Below, piece after piece: positions 34,838-41,698 of a DNA stretch of 64,000 nt. Numbering within the stretch: the first letter of the stretch is position 1; each line of letters starts with the position of its first letter. The stretch covers positions 1 through 64,000 of the forward strand of contig CAIQIQ010000084.1 of the NCBI GenBank assembly GCA_903871935.1, given 5' to 3'. The position numbers were made by a program, and so were the translations under genes. Under the pieces are notes generated by a model, which was not told the origin of the DNA, ran no database searches, and worked only from the letters and a program-made list of their open reading frames with translations. Origin of the DNA: an uncultured Phycisphaerales bacterium (GTDB taxonomy: Bacteria; Planctomycetota; Phycisphaerae; Tepidisphaerales; Tepidisphaeraceae).

Positions 34838-35074
34838 TCATTTCCGCTTGGAGTTTATCCCGGCGCGCCGGGACTCTTTTCTCGCCGCCGCCTTCACCTT
34901 CGCCATCACCATCATCTTCTCCGCTCCTTTCGCAATCAGCCCGGCCGTCCCATTCGAAATCCCACCCCCAATCCCCGCCATCACCTTCTCCACCAATCCC
35001 GCCGCCCCGCCCCCCATACCCCCTACACCCTCCACGGCATGCGCCAGCACCATCGCCCCCAGACTCCCCGCCTA
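34838..35074 (-). pseudogene. orphan sigma linker plus start block (copy 3)
   Basis: Directly after the stop of the fused sigma gene (35072) the minus strand repeats the end of the sigma linker (GAMVLAHAVEGVGG, AAGLVEKVMAGIGG, NGTAGLIAKGAEK) and the start block MMVMAKVKAAARKE, then ends at 34838. Long stretches are identical in DNA to 36405-36600. It has no sigma domain and no tail, so it cannot be a working protein. It is a repeat that could serve as a recombination partner. Confidence 0.8.
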
Positions 35075-37111
35075 CGGCTTCCCCTCAGCCGCCTTGAGCA
35101 GTTTACGGAACGCAGCCTCGTCGCTGATCCGCTCGCAGTGCCCATCTGCAAAGCCCACACCAACCCCTTCTGTTGGCCATGCGTCGAACGCCTCATACAG
35201 GATCAGCGACTGCGGATTGATCGGCACCGCAGGCTTCACGTAGACATAGCCGGTAATCGTTCGCGGCAGCGACGGGCCCAAGAGCTTCGCCAGATCATCG
35301 AGCTTGTCGGGCCAGGCACCCTTGTGGTCCTTGGCGTACATCGTGATCATTACGAACAGTGTCTGCATCTCGTGCCATTCGTCTACCGTCTGGCGATCGT
35401 CCTTCGGCACCGCATTGCCATTCCTCCACACGTAATCGATGCCCGGATTCAGGTCATCATCAAAGCGGGCCTTCCAACCATCGCGAACCGCATGCGTCGT
35501 GAACACGTTGGCGTCAAATACCGGGTTGAACGTGATCTCCGTTCGCTTCGCCTTCGCAGACTGCACATTGTTATTGCCCTCATAGACATCCTTTACTTCA
35601 TACGATCCTTCGCTGATCACATATTGTCCGTTTACCTTAATGACCTTGGTGGCCTCGAAGACGACCGACAATGGAGTATTGCCTGCGGAGTCCGCTTTTT
35701 GCTCCAGCGTGTACCTCACCACATTGCTGCCCTGTGTTGGCGAAATCCACATGCGAAGGTGTCCCAGTTTCGTCTGTGCATCCAGACGGTAACACTCGAC
35801 CCCGCCAATCTGCTCCGTCCACACCGCCGGGTCCACAGTGCCGCTCTTCGCAAGGTCCAATATCGATCCGGAAGTATTGCTTGTCTCGTAGAAATCCTCC
35901 AGAAAGTGCGCGTGTCTCAGGCCGCCATTCCTAAACCCACGCCAGCGCTCCATGTTCTCTTTTGACCGCATGATCTGTACATAGGCATACGCGGGATCGC
36001 TTGGGGCCTCCGACCACAGATAGTATTTCTCGTCAGCGGCCAGAAGGAAATCGAGGCTGAAATCCGACTTGACCCATTTTCCCCGATCCAACGCCTGTGT
36101 GGGTCGATACACGATATGCAATCGACCATCAGAACACTGATAACGCTCTACAGTGCTGTCGGTTCCCACCTTTGTCGATCCGAGAGAAGCACGCAACTCA
36201 AGCTGCACTTTTTCTGAGAACGACTGTTTTGTCCATGCAACAGCCTGAGATACCTTTTGAAGCAGTTGGTGGGGATCCTCAGCCGCCCTGCTAGCAGGCA
36301 ATGCAGCCCAGGGCGCCGCGGTCATGGGCGCAGCCGACACGGGTCCCGTGCTCGACTGGGCCGCAATGACCACCCCAACCGCAGCCGCAACCATAAGAAC
36401 AACCACCGCCGCCACCTTCACCTTCGCCATCACCATCATCTTCTCCGCTCCTTTCGCAATCAGCCCGGCCGTCCCGTTCCCACCCCCATCCCCAATCCCC
36501 GCCATCACCTTCTCCACCAATCCCGCCGCCCCGCCCTCCATACCCCCTCCACCCCCTGCCGCATGCGCCAGCACCATCGCCCCCAGACTCCCCGCCTCCA
36601 CCTCCACCCCTTTCCCGGATAGCTTCTCCCGCAACTTCCCCACCGCCCGCTCCACCCGCTTCCGTGCCGCCTCTTCGCCTATCCCCAGGGACTGACCCAC
36701 CTGCGCAAAGCTCATCTGCCGGTAGAACCGCAGCAGCACGGCCGCCCGATCCGCCTCACCCAGCCGATCCACCGCCTGTTCCAGTTCCGGCGACACCTCG
36801 TTCCACGTCGCCGCGCCGCTGCCTCTGTCTCTCAACCCGGCCATTGCCGCCTCCCTCTCATGTCGCTCCCGAATGCGTTTGTCCCGCAGGGCGTCGGCCG
36901 CACAATACCGCACCGCCCGGTAGAGCCACCCCGTCACCTTCAGTTCTTTCCCCAGCCTGCGCCGTCTTCGCCAGAACAGGATAAACACTGCCTGCGTCAC
37001 ATCCTCAGCCATCGCCTCATTCCCAACCCGCCTATTGGCGCAGGCATGCACCCACTCCGCATGCGTCCGAACCACCGTTTCTATGTCGCCATGTTCCGGA
37101 ATCTGTGGCAT
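35072..37111 (-). CDS. ECF sigma factor fused to membrane anchor and periplasmic sensor-like tail
   Basis: A 679-residue fusion. Residues ~10-80 are sigma region 2 (VRTHAEWVHACANRRVGNEA, MAEDVTQAVFILF, GWLYRAVRYCAADALR). Residues ~112-163 are region 4 (RLGEADRAAVLLRFYRQMSF, GEEAARKRVERAVGKLREKL). Residues ~170-225 are a Gly/Ala-rich linker, ~229-251 a transmembrane helix (AKVKVAAVVVLMVAAAVGVV), and then a ~430-residue periplasmic part. That part is LolA-like first and ends with a type-II-secretion/prepilin H-X9-DG-like segment (VGVGFADGHCERISD). An internal ATG at 36439 (Met225) has AAAGGAG eight bases upstream, so a separate membrane protein lacking the sigma part may also be made. Membrane-tethered sigma factors would need release or act locally; the mechanism is unknown. 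Confidence 0.8.
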   Translation of the reverse strand: MPQIPEHGDIETVVRTHAEWVHACANRRVGNEAMAEDVTQAVFILFWRRRRRLGKELKVTGWLYRAVRYCAADALRDKRIRERHEREAAMAGLRDRGSGAATWNEVSPELEQAVDRLGEADRAAVLLRFYRQMSFAQVGQSLGIGEEAARKRVERAVGKLREKLSGKGVEVEAGSLGAMVLAHAAGGGGGMEGGAAGLVEKVMAGIGDGGGNGTAGLIAKGAEKMMVMAKVKVAAVVVLMVAAAVGVVIAAQSSTGPVSAAPMTAAPWAALPASRAAEDPHQLLQKVSQAVAWTKQSFSEKVQLELRASLGSTKVGTDSTVERYQCSDGRLHIVYRPTQALDRGKWVKSDFSLDFLLAADEKYYLWSEAPSDPAYAYVQIMRSKENMERWRGFRNGGLRHAHFLEDFYETSNTSGSILDLAKSGTVDPAVWTEQIGGVECYRLDAQTKLGHLRMWISPTQGSNVVRYTLEQKADSAGNTPLSVVFEATKVIKVNGQYVISEGSYEVKDVYEGNNNVQSAKAKRTEITFNPVFDANVFTTHAVRDGWKARFDDDLNPGIDYVWRNGNAVPKDDRQTVDEWHEMQTLFVMITMYAKDHKGAWPDKLDDLAKLLGPSLPRTITGYVYVKPAVPINPQSLILYEAFDAWPTEGVGVGFADGHCERISDEAAFRKLLKAAEGKP
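36400..36690 (-). repeat. sigma linker/start block, copy 2
   Basis: Part of the fused gene 35072-37111 that is repeated at 34883-35074 and 38000-38290. It encodes the end of region 4, the Gly-rich linker, the internal Shine-Dalgarno and the signal anchor. Several stretches of 30 or more bases are identical between copies. Confidence 0.85.
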
Positions 37112-37150
37112 CGTTCCATCCTTCTACCACTACATGGCACGCCGACGGGC

Positions 37151-37179
37151 AAACCGGACAAAATTCTTGTCGGATTTCC
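37151..37179 (-). promoter_or_regulatory. conserved upstream element of ECF genes, copy B
   Basis: The minus strand GGAAATCCGACAAGAATTTT continues GTCCGGTTT, about 40 bases ahead of the start at 37111. Its centre, CCGACAAGAATTTTGTCCGG, is nearly palindromic. It matches copies A and C. Confidence 0.72.
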
Positions 37180-37214
37180 TAGCCTGACATCGTACTCCGT
37201 GTCTTGATCGAGGA

Positions 37215-38732
37215 TTACCGCGGGATGGCCGGCGCAGTAGACGGCGCCCCTGCACGCACTTGGATCACGTCGTTGGGCTGGAGAAACCGATCGGGCTGGG
37301 TGTCGGCGAGAAGCGAGTCAACATCGACGGTGATCCTGCGTTCCTGATCGTCCGATAAGCGGCGAATCAGATCGATTTGGTACCCTTTGACGACGTTGAT
37401 GTTCATACCGGCGGAAACCAGTGCCTGCTTAAGGGTGATCTGCCGCGCGGTAAGAGAGTAGCTACCAACGCGTGCGACATCGCCGCTGACCAAGTATTCG
37501 CCATCGCCGGGGTTGTCGGCGGCTATAATGCCGAGATTAATCTTGCGGGTATCCACCTCGGGCTTGGTGATACCCCCAGACTTGGTGGAGACGTTGGCCG
37601 CTGCCGTGGCCGAGGCCGCGGCATGTACCTGGATCACGTCGTTGGGCTGGAGAAACCGATCCGGCTGGCTGCCGGCGAAAAGCGAGTCAACATCGACGGT
37701 GATCCTGCGTTCGTGATTGTCGGGCAGGCGGCGGATCAGGTCGATTTGGTACCCCCTGAGACTGTTGAGGTTCGCACCGGCGGAGACCAGTGCCTGCTTG
37801 AGGGTGATCTGCCGCGCGGTGAGAGAATAGACACCGATGCGTGCGACGTCGCCGCCGATGTAGTATTCGCCAATCTCGCCGGGATTGTCGGCAACGATGA
37901 TGCCCGGGTTGACCTTGCCAGTATCCTGTCCACTCGTCCGTGTGGCGCTGGTTTGCGCTACGACCGCCACTGAACCGCCAACCGCCGCCGCGACGATGAT
38001 CACCACCACCGCCGCCACCTTCACCTTTGCTATCGTCATCATTTTGAGTGCTCCTTTCGCAATCAGCCCGGCCGTCCCGTTTCCACCCCCACCCCCAATC
38101 CCCGCCATCACCTTCTCCACCAATCCCGCCGGCCCACCACCTTCGAGCGCATGCGCCAGCACCATCGCCCCCAGACTCCCCGCCTCCACCTCCACCCCCT
38201 TCCCGGCCAACTTCTCCCTCAGCTTCCCCACCGCCCGCTCCACCCGCTTCCTCGCCGCTTCTTCGCCAACCCCGCTGGCCTTCCCGACCTCCGCAAAGCT
38301 CATCCCCTGGAAAAACCGCATCAGCACCGCATCTCGGTCCGCCTTTCCGAGCGTCGCAACCGCATCATCCAGCAGCGGGGAGATCTCCTCCCACCCAGCC
38401 TCCGGCAAGCGTTCTGGTCTCATCTGTGCCGCCTCCTTCTCGTAATGCCGCTGCCGCGACCGCTGCCGCCGGGCTTCATTGATGCAGAACCGCAGTGTGC
38501 CAAAGAGCCATGCACCGAGGTTGGATTTCGCCGAGAGCCTCCCCGCCTTGCGGGCCAGCAGCAGAAACACCCCCTGGGCCGCATCCTCCGCCAGGTGATC
38601 ATCGCCAAGCTGCCTCCGAGCCGAGGGATAAATCCATTCCCCATGTCGGCGGACCAGTTCGGCAAACGCCTCTTCTTCGCCCCCGCGACGGTAGCGTTCC
38701 AGCAGTTCAAGGTCGTCCATGCGTATGCTCAT
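37215..38732 (-). CDS. ECF sigma factor fused to membrane anchor and duplicated SLBB-like tail
   Basis: A 505-residue fusion. Region 2 spans about residues 10-95 (AFAELVRRHGEWIYPSARRQ, AEDAAQGVFLLLARKAGRL), region 4 about 122-175 (LGKADRDAVLMRFFQGMSF, VGEEAARKRVERAVGKLREK), the Gly-rich linker 180-230 and the anchor 231-258 (MTIAKVKVAAVVVIIVAAA). Then come two ~100-residue repeats (VNPGIIVADNPGEIGEYYIG and INLGIIAADNPGDGEYLVSG starts; each has YSLTARQITLKQALVSAG and QPDRFLQPNDVIQV). These resemble the SLBB/polysaccharide-export (Wza-like) domain. An internal ATG at 38042 has AAAGGAG eight bases upstream. A link to exopolysaccharide sensing is possible. Confidence 0.8.
   Translation of the reverse strand: MSIRMDDLELLERYRRGGEEEAFAELVRRHGEWIYPSARRQLGDDHLAEDAAQGVFLLLARKAGRLSAKSNLGAWLFGTLRFCINEARRQRSRQRHYEKEAAQMRPERLPEAGWEEISPLLDDAVATLGKADRDAVLMRFFQGMSFAEVGKASGVGEEAARKRVERAVGKLREKLAGKGVEVEAGSLGAMVLAHALEGGGPAGLVEKVMAGIGGGGGNGTAGLIAKGALKMMTIAKVKVAAVVVIIVAAAVGGSVAVVAQTSATRTSGQDTGKVNPGIIVADNPGEIGEYYIGGDVARIGVYSLTARQITLKQALVSAGANLNSLRGYQIDLIRRLPDNHERRITVDVDSLFAGSQPDRFLQPNDVIQVHAAASATAAANVSTKSGGITKPEVDTRKINLGIIAADNPGDGEYLVSGDVARVGSYSLTARQITLKQALVSAGMNINVVKGYQIDLIRRLSDDQERRITVDVDSLLADTQPDRFLQPNDVIQVRAGAPSTAPAIPR
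37255..37950 (-). repeat. two-copy internal tandem duplication in the SLBB-like tail
   Basis: The DNA of 37255-37560 is repeated at 37627-37930 with high identity (for example GATCACGTCGTTGGGCTGGA in both). It shows recent duplication of a whole SLBB-like unit inside the gene. Confidence 0.85.
38000..38290 (-). repeat. sigma linker/start block, copy 1
   Basis: The linker and anchor part of 37215-38732, homologous in DNA to 36400-36690 and 34883-35074. The start-block portion is also present at 34643-34694, 33490-33541, 29882-29930 and 28701-28745. Confidence 0.85.
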
Positions 38733-38752
38733 GCTACTGTATAATGGCCGCT

Positions 38753-38789
38753 CAACCCCAAACCGGACAGAAATTCTCGCCGGAATTCT
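38753..38789 (-). promoter_or_regulatory. conserved upstream element of ECF genes, copy C
   Basis: The minus strand GAATTCCGGCGAGAATTTCT, then GTCCGGTTTGGGGTTGAGCG, about 25 bases ahead of the start at 38732. The downstream leader (GCGGCCAT) is also shared with copy A. Confidence 0.72.
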
Positions 38790-39264
38790 GCTTTCCGCCC
38801 TCAGCTCTTCACTTTCGCTCTCCCGTCTTCTGATGTAACTATTGCGTCGGCCAAGTGTGAGTCAGGCGGTAGGATGCCGATGAGCAGCCCACCCTCAAGG
38901 AAGGTTAGCCGCTCTGGCCATTGGAGGTGTAGGTGTCGGTGAGCTGGCCCAGGTCATCGTAGAGATGAAGGCGGGCAAGCGACTCGAAGCCGCTCCTACG
39001 CTGGGAAAGGACCGTGAACACTGGTGAAGATGCCGGCGTCTTCCAATGCCTCGACGGCCGCCTTGATCAGTTGGCCAAAGGTGAAGAAGTGGTAACGATG
39101 CAGTCCCCAAATTGGTCCGCAACCGCAGGTCACGAAAAGCTCAGCTCGCTATGCTAATGGACACCAATCATGCGACGGCAGACGCACGTTTTGGCCGGTA
39201 GTTACCGTCGAAACTCGCGATCTTGAGCCAATTGTGGGAAAAATGGAAAAATGCCCTTGATTAC
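38790..39264. other. gene-free interval, decayed coding fragments
   Basis: No intact gene. On the minus strand a short frame around 39010-39140 reads VTCGCGPIWGLHRYHFFTFG, then QLIKAAVEALEDAGIFTSVH. This looks like a protein remnant but matches nothing I can name. It may be debris near the end of the island. Confidence 0.4.
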
Positions 39265-39317
39265 TCTCACCCTCTCCGCTAACGCAAAGCCCGGTCCTGC
39301 CGGGCATTGCGCGTTTT
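39265..39317 (+). repeat. putative attR: displaced tRNA-Ser 3' end with terminator
   Basis: 39265-39278 equals the last 14 bases of tRNA-Ser(CGA). It is followed by CTAACGCAAA and a terminator hairpin GCCCGG (39289-39294) / CCGGGC (39300-39305), then GCGTTTTT. The order (tRNA end, short spacer, terminator) copies that at 20842-20901. It fits the original downstream flank of the tRNA, displaced by insertion of an island. The 14-base match is short, so this is not certain. Confidence 0.5.
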
Positions 39318-39341
39318 TGGCCCGCTCCGCGCGGGCTACAG

Positions 39342-41588
39342 TTACGTCGCCGCAGTCGCCAGTTGGGCCGGGATCGGCCGAGCCAGTTTCACAACGATGT
39401 TTCGTCCGCCGCGTTGCCCCAGCAGTTCCGACTGGGTTGTCAGCGTCACAGTCAACTCGCCCTGCCGGATGACCAGGCCCGCCGGGGATTCCTCCAGCGT
39501 CACGGCCGCCTCGACCGGAGCGTCCGCGTCGGCGGGCACCAGCATCGTCAGGAACCGCGTCCGCCGTCCGCCGTCCGTGGGGCTCAGCTCGACGCGCCAC
39601 GCGCCCTGGGTTCGCGGACCGGTTCCCCCGGCGTTCGGCGGGTAGTTCTTGCCGTCTACCCAGAAGTCCTTGCCCTTGCCGCCGATCAGTTCGATCTTGC
39701 GCGCCTGAGGCAACAGCACGGTCGTCGTCAGCCGTCCCTTGCCGCCGGTGGACGCAATGCGGCTACCCTCCACCACCGGTTCCGCCTCGGTGTGCAGCAG
39801 CCATCGCGGGACCAGCCCATCGCGCGCCACCTCCACCTCGTCCAGCACGACCAGCGACACACACGCTGGCGCCGGCCAATCCTGCACGAACACCACATGG
39901 CGCACGAACGCCTTGAGCTTGGCGGGAGCATAGCAGTGGGTGGCATCTCCGCACACGTAGCTCCAGTCGCGCCCTTCGCGGTACGCCAGCACCTGCCCCT
40001 CGGCAAATTCCGGCCGGAACAGGTCCTCATAGGTCCGCGGCTGCCAGTAGGGATCGTTGACGAACCGCTGCCCGCCGTCGTTGGCATACTCCTTGTCGCG
40101 GCTGATCATCTTCTCTTCGGGGTCGTGCACCACGATCGTGTTGTGGGCGATGCTGCGGATGTAATAGTTATGCCAGTGCGATGTCTCGTAGGCATCGTAC
40201 GCGCCGGTGTCCAGTGCCTGATCGCCCTTGTGATAGATCGTGAAACTGTTGGCGTCGCGGTGGCAATGGTTGTGCAGGTAGATCGGCGAACACTTGAACG
40301 TCGCCACCGTGCCGGAGGCGAAATCGCCGCGCGCCACGGCCGTTCCCATGCGGTCAAAGAACTTCCGGCGCGGCAGGGCCTCGGGGTCCTGGGGCTCGGG
40401 AGCATTGGCCCTCTCCTCGAACAGAATCCGATCCACTTCGTTGCCCTGCTCATGGAAGCGGTTCACCCACCACTGCGCCTGTGGGTCGCGATACTGCGAA
40501 GCGGCGGCCGCAAACACGCGGAAGTACGATGCATTCTGCAGCAGCGGCCGGCCATTAAAATAATCGCCGAACCGTACGAAGCTCTCATCATCGCGCAGGG
40601 CGTAAGTCCACCACGGCACGACATTGGCCATCCATCGGTTCTCGGCGAACAGACGCGTCCCCAACGCCACATCCGAGCATTGGAAGAGATATGGCAACTC
40701 CTCCACGTAGGTGCAGGTATAGGGGTAGCTCATCGGGAAGCACGAGGACTCAAGGAAATAGCGCTGCCCGGAAATACTGCGGTTCAGCCGCCACACCGCG
40801 TTCTGCAGCAGCCCCAGACTGTTTGGGGCCTGATACTCATCGGCGATCGCCAGCCCGCACATCATGACATAGGGGATCTGGTTGAAGTAGTGCCCATAAA
40901 AGTATTCGCGCGGGTCGACTTCCTTCGACAGATAGACCGACCGGCACCATTGCAGCGCCCGACCGGCCACCTGTTCGCGGGTAGCATCATCGAGCACATC
41001 GTGCAGCCAGTCATAGGCGCAACCCATCGCCTTCATGTATGGCCCTGCATAGCCATACCGCCCGTTGACTGTAACCTTTAGCGAGTTAGCCAGGGTAGTG
41101 GCTGCCAGCTTGCCATGCGCTTTGTCGCCAGTGAGCAGATACAGAAATGCCAGGCGCCAAACCAGGTCGGCCGGCACTCCGCCCCGTCCTGCACGTCTCG
41201 TGGTCGGTGCCGTGGCTGGCGCAGACGCCGGGGCTGTCGCCGCGGGCGCCGCGGCGGTCTTTTCCGCAAGCTGCAGCAGCGAATTGAACTCCGCCTGGTG
41301 CGTGGTCTGTGCCCGGCGCCGGATCAGCTTCAGTTCCCCAGGCCCGACCAACACGCGCGGGTGGCCGGCGCGGATGTTCAATGTTACCGGTTCCTGCTCG
41401 GGCTCGATCTTCTCGATGTCCATTCCCAGAGACGTTGTCGGCTGGGTTGAAGGCTCAGTTGTCTGAGCCCGGGCAGTAGCTGACAACATGGCATGTCCTC
41501 CAGCAATCAGCCCGGCCGATGACAACAGGGCACCCTTAAGAAACGCCCGCCGGTCGGCGGCCGTGCGCATTTCGTGTTCGTTACTCAT
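39342..41588 (-). CDS. exported heparinase II/III-family protein (Tat signal)
   Basis: A 748-residue protein with a twin-arginine signal (ADRRAFLKGALLSSAGLIAG), so it is exported folded. A toroid domain (VWRLAFLYLLTGDKAHGKLA, AMGCAYDWLHDVLDDATREQ) and a beta-sandwich with YLHNHCHRDANSFTIYHKGD match heparinase II/III. The His/Tyr pair around CHRDANSF is the probable active site. There is a Thr/Pro/Ala-rich linker after the signal and another at residues ~115-135. The start at 41588 was chosen because the Tat motif follows. Probably degrades an acidic polysaccharide outside the cytoplasm; paralogous to 11784-13661. Confidence 0.85.
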   Translation of the reverse strand: MSNEHEMRTAADRRAFLKGALLSSAGLIAGGHAMLSATARAQTTEPSTQPTTSLGMDIEKIEPEQEPVTLNIRAGHPRVLVGPGELKLIRRRAQTTHQAEFNSLLQLAEKTAAAPAATAPASAPATAPTTRRAGRGGVPADLVWRLAFLYLLTGDKAHGKLAATTLANSLKVTVNGRYGYAGPYMKAMGCAYDWLHDVLDDATREQVAGRALQWCRSVYLSKEVDPREYFYGHYFNQIPYVMMCGLAIADEYQAPNSLGLLQNAVWRLNRSISGQRYFLESSCFPMSYPYTCTYVEELPYLFQCSDVALGTRLFAENRWMANVVPWWTYALRDDESFVRFGDYFNGRPLLQNASYFRVFAAAASQYRDPQAQWWVNRFHEQGNEVDRILFEERANAPEPQDPEALPRRKFFDRMGTAVARGDFASGTVATFKCSPIYLHNHCHRDANSFTIYHKGDQALDTGAYDAYETSHWHNYYIRSIAHNTIVVHDPEEKMISRDKEYANDGGQRFVNDPYWQPRTYEDLFRPEFAEGQVLAYREGRDWSYVCGDATHCYAPAKLKAFVRHVVFVQDWPAPACVSLVVLDEVEVARDGLVPRWLLHTEAEPVVEGSRIASTGGKGRLTTTVLLPQARKIELIGGKGKDFWVDGKNYPPNAGGTGPRTQGAWRVELSPTDGGRRTRFLTMLVPADADAPVEAAVTLEESPAGLVIRQGELTVTLTTQSELLGQRGGRNIVVKLARPIPAQLATAAT

Positions 41589-41698
41589 GTGAACGCCCTT
41601 TGTACTATCACCTTGCCCCAAGTTCCATTCCGCCCCGCCAATTTGCACTGCGAGCGCGATTTGGGTTCAATACCGCTACAACATTCAGAAAGGACCCC

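Noticed and set aside
38895..39140. Transposase or Rhs remnant
   Set aside because: Short protein-like stretches exist on the minus strand, but no catalytic motif or terminal repeats support a named element.
39363..41081. Long forward frame (572 aa) opposite the exported heparinase gene
   Set aside because: It is a high-GC antisense shadow; the minus-strand frame has a Tat signal and the heparinase signature.
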